Positions 17,413 through 26,213 of a stretch of DNA of 64,000 nt are shown piece after piece. Source of the stretch: Streptomyces chromofuscus (GTDB taxonomy: Bacteria; Actinomycetota; Actinomycetes; Streptomycetales; Streptomycetaceae); assembly GCF_015160875.1 (NCBI RefSeq), contig NZ_CP063374.1, positions 5,769,501-5,833,500 on the forward strand. The letters run 5' to 3'. The position numbers were made by a program, and so were the translations under genes. Below the pieces are notes generated by a model. It was not told the DNA's origin. It searched no databases and was given only the letters and a program-made list of their open reading frames with translations. Numbering within the stretch: the stretch's first letter is position 1; each line of letters starts with the position of its first letter.

Positions 17413-18339
17413 GTGCTGGGTCCCGTGATTCTCGCCGCGTCGCGCAGCGACCGGATGCGACGCCTGATTACGGCGGCTCCGGGGACGAAGCAGGTCGTCG
17501 ACCGCTTCATCCCGGGTGAGCGGGTGGACGACATCGTCCCGATCATCGAGGACCTCACCGGCCGAGGCCTGGAGCTGACGATGGACGTCGTCGGCGAGGA
17601 CATCACCACCCCTGAGCAGGCCGCCGGCGCCCGGGACGCCTATCTGGAGCTGATCGACCGGCTCAAGCCGCTGGAGCTGGGCGAGCGGGTCGAGATGTCG
17701 GTGAAGCTGTCGATGTTCGGCCAGGCCCTGCCCGGCGGCCACGAGCTGGCGCTCGCCAACGTGCGCCCGGTCGTCGAGGCCGCCGCCGAGATCGGGACGA
17801 CGGTCACGCTGGACGCGGAGGACCACACCACCCTCGACTCGATGTTCGCCATCCACGAGGAGCTGCGGAAGGACTTCCCGCAGACCGGCTGCGTCATCCA
17901 GGCCTACCTCTTCCGCACCGAGGCCGACGCCCGCCGCCTCGCCGCCGACGGCAGCCGCGTCCGGGTGGTCAAGGGCGCGTACAAGGAGCCCGCCGAGGTC
18001 GCCTACCAGCAGAAGCACGAGATCGACAAGGCGTACGTCCGCGTCCTGCGCATCCTGATGGAGGGCGAGGGATACCCGATGGTCGGGTCCCACGACCCGC
18101 GTCTGATCTCCATCGCCCAGGAGCTCGCCCACCGCGCCGGGCGCAAGCTGGACGAGTACGAGTTCCAGATGCTGTACGGCATCCGGAGCGAGGAGCACCT
18201 GCGGCTCGCGGCCGAGGGCCACCGTATGCGCGTGTACACCGCGTACGGCACCGACTGGTACGGCTACTTCATGCGCCGTCTCGCGGAGAAGCCCGCCAAC
18301 CTGCGGTTCTTCGTCCGCTCCATGGTCACCAAGGGCTGA
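17413..18339 (+). CDS. putB: Proline dehydrogenase
   Basis: Monofunctional FAD-dependent proline dehydrogenase, 308 residues, oxidising L-proline to pyrroline-5-carboxylate. Typical barrel motifs are seen: TMDVVGEDITTPEQA, the VRVVKGAYKEPAEVA strand with its Lys, and the C-terminal helix YEFQMLYGIRSEEHLRLA followed by RVYTAYGTDWYGYFMRRLAE, which binds FAD and substrate. GTG 17413 has GGAGG 6 bases upstream. The P5C dehydrogenase gene starts 40 bp downstream, so the two form an operon. Confidence 0.94.
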   Translation: MLGPVILAASRSDRMRRLITAAPGTKQVVDRFIPGERVDDIVPIIEDLTGRGLELTMDVVGEDITTPEQAAGARDAYLELIDRLKPLELGERVEMSVKLSMFGQALPGGHELALANVRPVVEAAAEIGTTVTLDAEDHTTLDSMFAIHEELRKDFPQTGCVIQAYLFRTEADARRLAADGSRVRVVKGAYKEPAEVAYQQKHEIDKAYVRVLRILMEGEGYPMVGSHDPRLISIAQELAHRAGRKLDEYEFQMLYGIRSEEHLRLAAEGHRMRVYTAYGTDWYGYFMRRLAEKPANLRFFVRSMVTKG

Positions 18340-18379
18340 GCCCCGCACCACCCGCTCTACTCAAGGAGTTACGGAACAC

Positions 18380-20011
18380 ATGGACGCTGTGACCCAGGTC
18401 CCCACCCCCGTCAACGAGCCGGTGCACGGCTACGCCCCCGGCTCGCCCGAGCGCGCCCGGTTGGAGGTCAAGCTCAAGGAGCTGGCCGAGAACCCCATCG
18501 ACCTGCCCTGCACCATCGGCGGTGAGAAGCGGATGGGCGGCGGCGAGGAGTTCCAGGTCGTGCAGCCGCACAACCACAAGGCCGTGCTCGGCACCTACCG
18601 CAACGCCACCCAGCAGGACGCGCGGGACGCCATCGACGCCGCTCTCGCCGCCGCGCCGGCCTGGCGTGCGATGTCCTTCGACGACCGCGCGGCGATCATC
18701 CTGCGCGCCGCCGAGCTGCTGGCCGGCCCGTGGCGCGAGACGCTGGCCGCCTCCACCATGCTCGGCCAGTCCAAGACAGCCCAGCAGGCGGAGATCGACA
18801 CCCCCTGCGAGCTGGTCGACTTCTGGCGCTTCAACGTCGCCTACGCCCGCCAGATCCTGGCCGAGCAGCCCCCGGCCAACTCCCCGGGCGTCTGGAACCG
18901 TCTCGACCACCGCCCGCTGGAGGGCTTCGTCTACGCGATCACGCCGTTCAACTTCACGGCCATCGCGGGCAACCTGCCGACCGCGCCCGCGCTCATGGGC
19001 AACGTGGTCGTCTGGAAGCCGTCCCCGACGCAGACCCACGCTGCTGTGCTGCTGATGCGGCTGCTGGAGGAGGCCGGTCTGCCCAAGGGCGTCATCAACC
19101 TCGTCACCGGCGACGGCATCGAGGTCTCCAAGGTCGCCCTGGAGCACCGGGACCTCGCCGGCATCCACTTCACCGGCTCGACCAAGACCTTCCAGTACCT
19201 GTGGAAGACGGTCGGCGCCAACATCGAGAAGTACCGGGCCTACCCGCGCCTGGTCGGCGAGACCGGCGGCAAGGACTTCGTGGTCGCACACCCGTCGGCC
19301 GACCGCGGCGTGCTGAAGACCGCGCTGACCCGCGGCGCCTTCGAGTACCAGGGCCAGAAGTGCTCCGCGACCTCCCGCGCCTACATCCCGGCGTCCATCT
19401 GGAACGACGGCTTCAAGGAGGAGTTCGCCGCCGAGGTCGACTACCTCACCATGGGTGACGTCACCGACCTGTCGAACTTCATCGGCGCCGTGATCGACGA
19501 GCGCGCCTTCGCCAAGAACAAGGCCGCGATCGACCGCGCCACGGAGGACCCGACCTGCACGATCGTCGCGGGCGGCTCCTACGACGACTCGGTCGGCTAC
19601 TTCGTCCGCCCGACCGTCATCGAGTGCACCGACCCGGAGAACGAGGTGTTCACCACGGAGTACTTCGGCCCGATTCTCGCCGTGCACGTCTACGAGGACG
19701 ACCAGTACGACGAGATGCTGACGCAGATGGAGTCGGTGTCGGACTACGCGCTGACCGGCTCGGTCATCGCGAACGACCGCGCCGCCGCGGCGTACACGAT
19801 GGAGAAGCTGCGCTACGCGGCCGGCAACTTCTACATCAATGACAAGTCGACCGGCGCCGTCGTCGGCCAGCAGCCCTTCGGCGGCGGCCGCGCCTCCGGC
19901 ACCAACGACAAGGCGGGCGCCCCGCAGAACCTGACGCGCTGGACCCTGACCCGCGCCATCAAGGAGACGCTGGTCCCGCCGACCGACTACACCTACCCCC
20001 ACATGGGCTGA
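18380..20011 (+). CDS. pruA: L-glutamate gamma-semialdehyde (P5C) dehydrogenase
   Basis: NAD-dependent 1-pyrroline-5-carboxylate dehydrogenase, 543 residues, the group 1 length. It finishes proline breakdown to glutamate. Visible signatures are the AITPFNFTAIAGNLP strand, the Rossmann-like FTGSTKTFQYLW, catalytic Glu in LVGETGGKDFVVAHPSAD, and catalytic Cys in YQGQKCSATSRAYIP. The start ATG has AAGGAG upstream. It forms an operon with proline dehydrogenase and ends at a strong hairpin. Confidence 0.95.
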   Translation: MDAVTQVPTPVNEPVHGYAPGSPERARLEVKLKELAENPIDLPCTIGGEKRMGGGEEFQVVQPHNHKAVLGTYRNATQQDARDAIDAALAAAPAWRAMSFDDRAAIILRAAELLAGPWRETLAASTMLGQSKTAQQAEIDTPCELVDFWRFNVAYARQILAEQPPANSPGVWNRLDHRPLEGFVYAITPFNFTAIAGNLPTAPALMGNVVVWKPSPTQTHAAVLLMRLLEEAGLPKGVINLVTGDGIEVSKVALEHRDLAGIHFTGSTKTFQYLWKTVGANIEKYRAYPRLVGETGGKDFVVAHPSADRGVLKTALTRGAFEYQGQKCSATSRAYIPASIWNDGFKEEFAAEVDYLTMGDVTDLSNFIGAVIDERAFAKNKAAIDRATEDPTCTIVAGGSYDDSVGYFVRPTVIECTDPENEVFTTEYFGPILAVHVYEDDQYDEMLTQMESVSDYALTGSVIANDRAAAAYTMEKLRYAAGNFYINDKSTGAVVGQQPFGGGRASGTNDKAGAPQNLTRWTLTRAIKETLVPPTDYTYPHMG

Positions 20012-20030
20012 CGTTCCGTCAGGCCCCTGC

Positions 20031-20070
20031 CGGGCCAGGGCGCCTCTTCCCCGGGAGGCGCCCTGGCCCG
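20031..20070. terminator. Strong bidirectional hairpin after pruA
   Basis: A perfect 16-bp stem (20031-20046 with 20055-20070) with an 8-base loop lies 20 bp after pruA. It would stop transcription from pruA and from the convergent GNAT gene. Confidence 0.8.
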
Positions 20071-20122
20071 CCGCGTTCGCCGCGTCGTCCTGCCCGGCCT
20101 GGATCGCCTGCCCCTGACCGGC

Positions 20123-20662
20123 GGCCCACAGGGCCTCCGGCAGGCGGTACAGGACGCTGCGGCGGAGCGGGTCGCCCTCGGGGAGGGTGGCGTCGTCGAA
20201 GTCGTCGGCCGGGCGGCGGGTCATGCCCAGGCGGCGCATCACGGCCCGTGAGCGGTCGTTGCCGGCCGCCGTGACGGCGAGGATCTCCGGCAGGCCCAGG
20301 TCGGTGAAGCCGAAGCGGAGCGCCGCCCGGGCCGCCTCCGTGGCGTAGCCGTGGCCCCACGCGGAGCGCGCGAGGCGCCAGCCGGCCTCCACGCCGGTGA
20401 ACGGCTGGCCCTCCTCCACCGGATCCAGGCCCGTGAAGCCGATGAACTCGCCGGTGTCCCGCACCTCCACCGCCCACCAACCCCAGCCGCGCTGCTCCAG
20501 ATCGGCCTGGAAGCCGGCCACGGCCGCGTCGCACTGCTCCCGGCCGGGCAGACCGGGCAGGTACCGGCGCACCTCCGGGTCGGCGTTGATCGTCGCCCAG
20601 GGCACGAGATCGGACTCCCGCCACTCGCGGAGCAGCAGGCGGTCGGTGAGGAGTCGGGCCAT
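20123..20662 (-). CDS. GNAT N-acetyltransferase (RimJ-like), 3' end uncertain
   Basis: About 180 residues match RimJ/RimL-type GNAT enzymes: TDRLLLREWRESDLVPWA at the N-terminus, GEFIGFTGL, and the acetyl-CoA loop region AWGHGYATEAARAALRFGF, ending SVLYRLPEALW. The ATG at 20662 gives this standard N-terminus. The reading frame has no stop at the expected end: it runs through the terminator at 20031-20070 and on antisense to pruA as far as 18326. Either a frameshift removed the stop (another frame stops at 20019) or the protein carries a nonsense tail. The substrate is unknown. Confidence 0.65.
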
Positions 20663-20734
20663 CGCGCCAAGGTAATCGGGGTACGGGTGCCGGACCACCG
20701 AATATCCACCGGGCCGCTCCATCTCCCTGCGGGA

Positions 20735-21270
20735 CGACGGCCGTCCGCGTGGGCCCCCGGCCGTCCGCGTGGGCCCCCGGCCGTCTGCGTGGGTCGGCGG
20801 CTATCCGCCCTGGGCCGGCGACGACACGCCTGGGCCACCGGTCGTCCGCGTGGGCTGGCGGCCATTCGCCCTGGGTCGGCGGCCACACGCCCGGGCTCCC
20901 GGCCGTCTGCGTGGGTCGGCGGCCGTCTGCGTGGGTCGGCGGCTATCCGCCCTGGGCCGCCGACGACACGCCTGGGCCACCGGTCGTCCGCGTCGGCTGG
21001 CGGCTATCCGCCCTGGGCCGGCGGCCACACGCCTGGGCCACCGGCCGTCCGTGTGGGCGGGCGGCTATCCGCCCTGGGCCGCCGACGACACGCCTGGGCC
21101 ACCGGTCGTCTGCGTGGGCTGGCGGCCATTCGCCCTGGGTCGGCGGCTATCCGCCCTGGGCCGGCGGCCACACGCCTGGGCCACCGGCCACGCGCCTGGG
21201 CCGCCGACGACACGCCTGGGCCACCGGCCGTAAGCGTGGGCCGGCGGCCACACGCCCGGGCCGCCGACAA
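20735..21270. repeat. Array of about 26 degenerate 20-21 bp tandem repeats
   Basis: A core CGC(C/G)TGGG recurs every 20-21 bp across roughly 530 bp, embedded in units such as GGCCGTCTGCGTGGGTCGGC, GGCTATCCGCCCTGGGCCGG and CGACGACACGCCTGGGCCAC. Several variants alternate, and some contain small hairpins such as GGCGG-CTAT-CCGCC. Because the period is not a multiple of three, all forward frames are open and give rotated copies of one peptide; it is therefore unlikely to be coding. It lies between the two acetyltransferase genes. There are no unique spacers, so it is not CRISPR. Confidence 0.85.
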
Positions 21271-21373
21271 TCTCCCCGCACTCCGGCCGGGGCCCCCGAT
21301 GCCCCCCGCACCGCGTGTCTCGAAGCCCTCCGACACCCGCCCAGGCGGCCAACGCCCCCGGAATACTGGCCCC

Positions 21374-21916
21374 ATGACCGCCACCGCCCCCCGCACCGTC
21401 CACACCGCCGATCTCGCCCCCGCCGACCTGCTCGTCGTCCGGGGCTTTCTGGACGACTCCTTCGACGGCGACTTCGGTGACGCCGACTGGGACCACACGC
21501 TGGGCGGCCTGCACGTCCTGGTCCACGACGAGCGCGGGCTCGCCGCGCACGGGGCCGTCGTCATGCGGCGGGTGCGCCACGGGCGGCGGTGGCTGCGCAC
21601 CGGATACGTCGAGGGGGTCGCCGTACGGCGTGACGTGCGGCGTACCGGACTCGGCGGCCGGGTCATGGCGGCCCTGGAGGGGATCATCACCCGGGCCTAC
21701 GACCTGGGCGCCCTGTCCGCCAGCGACGACGGTGTCCGGCTGTACGAGGCCCGGGGCTGGCGCGCCTGGGGCGGGCGGGTCTGCGCGCTCGGCCCGGACG
21801 GGGTGGTCCGGCTGCCCGAGGAGGAGGGCTCCACGTACGTGTGGCCCGCCCCCGCCGACGAGGCCGACCCCGACGGCGAACTGGTCTTCGACTGGCGCGA
21901 CGGCGACGTGCTCTGA
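21374..21916 (+). CDS. AAC(2')-I-like aminoglycoside 2'-N-acetyltransferase
   Basis: A 180-residue GNAT protein that closely follows the chromosomal AAC(2')-I enzymes known from mycobacteria. Matching signatures, recalled from AAC(2')-Ic, are VHTADL near the start, GDFGDADWDHTLGGLHVL, the acetyl-CoA segment GYVEGVAVRRDVRRTGLGG, LGALSASDDGVRLYEARGW, and the C-terminal DWRDGDVL. The family transfers acetate from acetyl-CoA to the 2'-amino group of aminoglycosides, and may also act on cell-wall substrates. ATG 21374 fixes the normal N-terminus. Resistance activity is inferred, not shown. Confidence 0.85.
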   Translation: MTATAPRTVHTADLAPADLLVVRGFLDDSFDGDFGDADWDHTLGGLHVLVHDERGLAAHGAVVMRRVRHGRRWLRTGYVEGVAVRRDVRRTGLGGRVMAALEGIITRAYDLGALSASDDGVRLYEARGWRAWGGRVCALGPDGVVRLPEEEGSTYVWPAPADEADPDGELVFDWRDGDVL

Positions 21917-22192
21917 CGGCCCCTCGGAACGGCGCTCGGCCGAGCGGCGAAAGCCCAGGTCGGCGCAGCGCGACGACAGCGCCGTCTCAGATAGTAGGAA
22001 GTCCGAGTAATTGTGGAGACAGATGCTCCGTCCTGGCTTAGTTTTGTAGGAGCCGAACGTCTCGCTCGATCCAGCGAATGGCGGTCGTGAGCCGGGCCCC
22101 GTGCAGGCAACCCCTGCGGCACCGCTCCCCGCCCCACCCGGCGTCTCGAAACCCCCTGCCGCACTCCACGCTGTCGAAGGAGTCGATGTCCC
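21917..22192. other. Intergenic stretch without a recognisable gene
   Basis: This 276-bp gap is less GC-rich around 21990-22050 (agtaattgtggagacagatg) and may hold a promoter for the 43-aa gene. A short reverse frame ending RLTTAIRWIERDVRLLQN near 22038 looks protein-like but could not be assigned. Confidence 0.4.
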
Positions 22193-22324
22193 ATGGCCGA
22201 GACGACCGTCCGCCGCCGAGTCCGCCACATCTCCCGTACGAGCGACTCCGACCGCAAGAACGCCGCCGCCGCCCTCCAGCGAGCCCTCGACCGCCGCGAC
22301 AACGGCGGCGAGACCGGCCACTGA
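22193..22324 (+). CDS. Small basic protein (43 aa), unknown function
   Basis: ATG 22193 opens a 44-codon ORF with AAGGAG about 10 bases upstream. It encodes a basic, hydrophilic peptide beginning MAETTVRRRVRHISRTSDSD and containing AAAALQRALDRRDNGG. Third positions are almost all C or G. A strong hairpin follows 12 bp after the stop, which supports an expressed gene. It has no domain, signal peptide or membrane segment. I believe similar short proteins occur in other Streptomyces, but this was not checked. Confidence 0.6.
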   Translation: MAETTVRRRVRHISRTSDSDRKNAAAALQRALDRRDNGGETGH

Positions 22325-22336
22325 GACCGGTCCGCC

Positions 22337-22370
22337 GGACGGAGCCGCACCCGAGGGCGCGGCTCCGTCC
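22337..22370. terminator. Terminator hairpin before leuB
   Basis: GGACGGAGCCGC (22337-22348) pairs perfectly with GCGGCTCCGTCC (22359-22370). It ends the 43-aa gene and leaves about 70 bp for the leuB promoter. Confidence 0.75.
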
Positions 22371-22441
22371 GGGTGGCCGTCGCCACGTCCGTATCGCGGA
22401 CACCCCATGTCATCCCGTGGGACCAGGAGTAGGGTGCCCGC

Positions 22442-23485
22442 ATGTCTCGCAGCATCAATCTCGCAGTGATCCCCGGTGACGGCATCGGCCAGGAGGTCGT
22501 GACCGAAGGCCTGAAGGTCCTCTCCGCCGCCCTTCCGCAGGATGTGAAGCTGGAGACGAAGGAGTACGACTTCGGCGCCCGGCGCTACCACGCCACCGGT
22601 GAGGCCCTCACCGACGCCGACCTCGACGCCCTGAAGCAGCACGACGCCATCCTGCTGGGCGCGATCGGCGACCCGAGCGTCCCCTCCGGCGTCCTGGAGC
22701 GGGGCTTCCTGCTCAAGCTGCGCTTCGCCTTCGACCACCACGTCAACCTGCGTCCCTCGAAGCTCCTCCCCGGCGTCGCCACCCCGCTCGCCGGTGAGCC
22801 GCGCATCGACTTCGTGGTCGTCCGCGAGGGCACCGAGGGCCCGTACACCGGCAACGGCGGCACCATCCGCAAGGGCACGCAGCACGAGGTCGCCACCGAG
22901 GTGTCCGTCAACACGGCCTTCGGTGTCGAGCGGGTCGTGCGGGACGCCTTCGCCCGCGCCCAGGCCCGGCCGCGCAAGAAGCTGGCGCTCATCCACAAGA
23001 ACAACGTGCTGACCTTCGCCGGTCACCTGTGGACGAACGTCTTCAACAAGGTGGCCGAGGAGTACCCCGAGGTCACCACCGAGTACATGCACGTCGACGC
23101 GGCGACCATCTACCTGGTCACCCAGCCCGAGCGGTTCGACGTCATCGTCACCGACAACCTCTTCGGCGACATCATCACCGACCTCGCCGCGGCCGTCTCC
23201 GGCGGCATCGGCGTCGCCGCCAGCGGGAACATCAACCCCTCCGGCGAGTTCCCCTCGATGTTCGAGCCCGTGCACGGATCCGCGCCCGACATCGCAGGCC
23301 AGGGCAAGGCCGACCCCACCGCCACGGTCCTGTCCGTCGCCCTGCTGCTGCGCCACCTCGGTTACGAGGCGGAGGCCGCCCGGATCGAGGACGCGGTCTC
23401 CGCCGACCTCGTGGAGCGCACGGACGGGCCCGCCCGCGGCACCTCCGAGATCGGCGACGCGCTCGCCGTACGAGTAGCCGGCTGA
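22442..23485 (+). CDS. leuB: 3-isopropylmalate dehydrogenase
   Basis: Leucine synthesis step three: NAD-dependent oxidative decarboxylation of 3-isopropylmalate, 347 residues, the short actinobacterial form. Signatures are IPGDGIGQEVVTEGL, the FVVVREGTEGPYTGNGG loop, DVIVTDNLFGDIITDLAA with metal-binding Asp residues, and the NAD site EPVHGSAPDIAGQGKADPTA. It is a single gene flanked by terminators on both sides. Confidence 0.96.
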   Translation: MSRSINLAVIPGDGIGQEVVTEGLKVLSAALPQDVKLETKEYDFGARRYHATGEALTDADLDALKQHDAILLGAIGDPSVPSGVLERGFLLKLRFAFDHHVNLRPSKLLPGVATPLAGEPRIDFVVVREGTEGPYTGNGGTIRKGTQHEVATEVSVNTAFGVERVVRDAFARAQARPRKKLALIHKNNVLTFAGHLWTNVFNKVAEEYPEVTTEYMHVDAATIYLVTQPERFDVIVTDNLFGDIITDLAAAVSGGIGVAASGNINPSGEFPSMFEPVHGSAPDIAGQGKADPTATVLSVALLLRHLGYEAEAARIEDAVSADLVERTDGPARGTSEIGDALAVRVAG

Positions 23486-23534
23486 CCCGTCGCGCTGTTC
23501 AAGATTCCCCTGCAGCAGGTCTGCAGACTTCGAA

Positions 23535-23568
23535 GCCGCCGGGTCGCAATCCGCACCCGGCGGCTTTT
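23535..23568 (+). terminator. Terminator of leuB
   Basis: GCCGCCGGGT (23535-23544) pairs with ACCCGGCGGC (23555-23564) and is followed by TTTTCT. It lies 50 bp after leuB. Confidence 0.85.
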
Positions 23569-23759
23569 CTCCGTCCCCGCCGGGTGCGACCATCAACCCC
23601 TGGGCCGCATTCACGCCGTTTTACGTCCACGGCAACCCGCGCGCGATAATCGGACGCGGAGCCGCGGAGTGAGGGAATGCTCGGACGTCCTAGCACTGGC
23701 CACTGGCAGTACGGGCGTGAGCGCGGCCCGTCACTACAACCGGTGAAGGACAACCACTG

Positions 23760-24848
23760 ATGACGACGCCCACGATCGAGCTCAAGCCCTCCGCCAACCC
23801 GCTTTCCGACGCGGAGCGCGAGGCGATCCTCGCCAGCCCCGGCTTCGGCCGCCACTTCACCGACCACATGGTCACCATCAAGTGGACCGAGGGCCGCGGC
23901 TGGCACGACGGACAGCTCGTCCCGTACGCGCCGATCTCCCTCGACCCGGCCACGACCGTCCTGCACTACGCGCAGGAGATCTTCGAGGGCCTGAAGGCCT
24001 ACCGCCGCCCCGACGGCTCGGTCGCCACGTTCCGCCCCGACCAGAACGCCCTGCGCTTCCAGCGCTCCGCGCGTCGGCTCGCGATGCCCGAGCTGCCGGT
24101 CGACACGTTCATCGAGGCCTGCGACGCGCTGGTGCGCCAGGACAAGGCGTGGGTCCCGGCGCACGGCGGCGAGGAGTCCCTCTACCTCCGCCCGTTCATG
24201 ATCGCCACCGAGGTCGGGCTGGGCGTGAAGCCCGCCAACGAGTACCTCTTCATCGTCATCGCCTCCCCGGCCGGCGCCTACTTCCCGGGCGGCGTCAAGC
24301 CGGTCTCCATCTGGGTCTCCGAGGACCGCGTCCGCGCCGTCCCCGGCGGCATGGGCGACGCCAAGACCGGCGGCAACTACGCGGCCTCCCTGCTGGCCCA
24401 GGCGGAGGCGGCCAAGCAGGGCTGCGACCAGGTCTGCTACCTCGACGCGGTCGAGCACAAGTGGGTCGAGGAACTCGGCGGCATGAACCTGTACTTCGTG
24501 TACGGGAACAAGATCGTCACGCCCGTCCTCACCGGCTCCATCCTGGAGGGCGTCACCCGCGACAGCCTGCTCACCGTCGCCCGCGACCTCGGCTACGAGG
24601 CCGAGGAGGGCCGCGTCTCCGTCGACCAGTGGCAGGGCGACGCGGAGAACGGCAGCCTCACCGAGGTCTTCGCCTGCGGTACGGCCGCCGTGATCACGCC
24701 GGTGGGCACCGTCAAGCGGGAGGGCGGCGAGTGGAAGCAGTCGGCCGGGGAGCCCGGCGAGGTCACGCTGCGCCTTCGCCAGGCCCTCCTCGACCTTCAG
24801 CGGGGGACCGCCGAGGACAAGCACGGGTGGATGCACCAGATCGGCTGA
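23760..24848 (+). CDS. ilvE: Branched-chain amino acid aminotransferase
   Basis: Class IV PLP aminotransferase, 362 residues. It makes Ile, Leu and Val from their keto acids with glutamate. Motifs include LHYAQEIFEGLKAYR, RSARRLAMPELP, VGLGVKPANEYLF, the PLP-lysine region GGMGDAKTGGNYAASL, and the phosphate-binding TEVFACGTAAVITPVG. The start ATG has GAAGGA upstream. It is a single gene between leuB and the permease remnant, ending in two hairpins. Confidence 0.96.
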   Translation: MTTPTIELKPSANPLSDAEREAILASPGFGRHFTDHMVTIKWTEGRGWHDGQLVPYAPISLDPATTVLHYAQEIFEGLKAYRRPDGSVATFRPDQNALRFQRSARRLAMPELPVDTFIEACDALVRQDKAWVPAHGGEESLYLRPFMIATEVGLGVKPANEYLFIVIASPAGAYFPGGVKPVSIWVSEDRVRAVPGGMGDAKTGGNYAASLLAQAEAAKQGCDQVCYLDAVEHKWVEELGGMNLYFVYGNKIVTPVLTGSILEGVTRDSLLTVARDLGYEAEEGRVSVDQWQGDAENGSLTEVFACGTAAVITPVGTVKREGGEWKQSAGEPGEVTLRLRQALLDLQRGTAEDKHGWMHQIG

Positions 24849-24852
24849 GCGG

Positions 24853-24919
24853 GTGGGCGACGGCCCGTGGTGGGCCGTCGCGCCCACGCGGCGGGGCCGC
24901 ACGGTGACTGCGGCCCCGC
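24853..24919. terminator. Two hairpins after ilvE
   Basis: GCGACGGCCC (24857-24866) pairs with GGGCCGTCGC (24872-24881). GCGGGGCCGC (24891-24900) pairs with GCGGCCCCGC (24910-24919). Both lie within 75 bp of the ilvE stop. Confidence 0.7.
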
Positions 24920-24929
24920 GTCCCCAGAG

Positions 24930-26173
24930 GCCGGCTGTCGCTCGGGCCGTCGTGGAGGCGCCCTCCTCGGCGGCCCCGGCCCGCTGCGGAACCATCAGGT
25001 ACACCGCGCCGCCCACCAGCACGGACAGCAGGAAGCCGCAGTCCACCCCGCCGGTCACGGCGAGCAACGGCCCCTCCTACGACGGGCAGCGACACCGCCG
25101 GCACTCCCACCACCGCGCCCAGCGCCCACGACACGGTGGCGGGAGCGTTCCAGCCGGCCCGGTACCAGTACGCCCGCCCCGCGCCCGGCGGTTGCAGACC
25201 TGCAGCGCCTCCGCGTCGTCCACCCCGCCGCAGCGGACGAAGCCGATCAGGGCGATCACCGCCCAGGGCGTGCCGATCGCCGTCAGCAGCACGAACGACG
25301 TCACCGCGGCCTGCGCCTCCCAGGCGAAGTGGCCGGCGAAGACACAGGCGGTGGCGACGACCACGACCGCGCAGGTGGCCCGGGCACGGGAGGGCGCGCG
25401 GCAGGATGGCGTCCAGGTCGAGGCCCATCGAGTGGAGAGTGCCGAACAGTTGCGGCACCGGCAGTCCGAGCATCAGGCCCAGCCAGGTGGCCCGCAGCAC
25501 CGGGACGAGGAGTGGCGGGCGGGGGAGATGTAGCGCGTGTAGTCGCCGAGGAGCGTGATCAAGGCGATCGGGCCGGAGAGGCCGGCGGCCGGCATGGCCG
25601 GCCTCCACGTCGGCCAGGACCCGCCGAGCAGGTAGCCGCCCGCCTCGGGGAGCGCGCCGGTGGTGAAGCCGGGGCGTAGGCGACCAGTCCGAGGACCAGG
25701 AGCGCCGTCATGCCGATGGCCAGGACACGGGACACGGCCGGCAGCACGCGGTGGCCGTAGACGGCGCCCGCGACGGTGGCGGCCGCGAGCAGGGCGTGGA
25801 TCAGGCCGTACGTCAGCCCGCTTGCCGGCAGTCAGAAGAGGCGTCCCAGTACGCGCACGGTGACGTCGCCGCCGATCCGCACGGTCAGCGCGGCGTGGCC
25901 GGGGGCGAGCAGCAGCCCGACGACCGAGCCGACCAGCCGGCCGCGCACGCCGAACTGGGCGCCGGAGGACGTCGACAGGTTGGTGGCGGTGCGCAGGGAG
26001 GTCAGGGCGAGCGGGGCGGTGAGGGCGGTGGGCGGTGAGGGCGGTGCCGACGACCGTCCCCCCACGATCGCGCTCACCGATCCCCATCGGTCCAGCCCGA
26101 GACAAGGTCACGCGGGAGTGCTGATGCGCTCCTCGTCGGGGGTGGTGTCGACTCCGCGCCGTTCCATCGGCAT
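24930..26173 (-). pseudogene. Decayed NCS1-family nucleobase permease
   Basis: Fragments of one NCS1 (cytosine/allantoin-type) permease appear in order from right to left, but in different frames: a start near 26173, SLRTATNLSTSSGAQFGVRG, SGPIALITLLGDYTRYISP, LMLGLPVPQLFGTLHSMGLD, GTPWAVIALIGFVRCGGVDD, YWYRAGWNAPATVSWALGA, and FLLSVLVGGAVYLMVPQRAG at the end. At least four frameshifts and an early stop separate them, so it cannot make a full protein. It sits beside, and divergent from, the urease-like operon, which suggests it once imported a nitrogen compound used there. Confidence 0.8.
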
Positions 26174-26213
26174 GGCTGATCTCCTTCGACGGCAGCCAGG
26201 TTCTCCGAGCAAT

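Noticed and set aside
18326..20722. A very long minus-strand frame (about 800 codons) covering pruA and the GNAT gene.
   Set aside because: Only the first ~180 codons after 20662 match a known family. The rest is antisense to pruA and reflects codon-bias shadowing.
20735..21270. The repeat array as a CRISPR locus.
   Set aside because: Units are contiguous and degenerate, with no unique spacers, no conserved palindromic repeat and no cas genes.
20351..21916. Long forward frames across the repeat array giving GPRPSAW-like peptide repeats.
   Set aside because: All three frames give the same rotated peptide because the DNA period is 20-21 bp, and the real gene starts at ATG 21374.
23690..23759. 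A leader peptide before ilvE (frame from ATG near 23677).
   Set aside because: The short frame has no run of Ile, Leu or Val codons and no terminator follows it.
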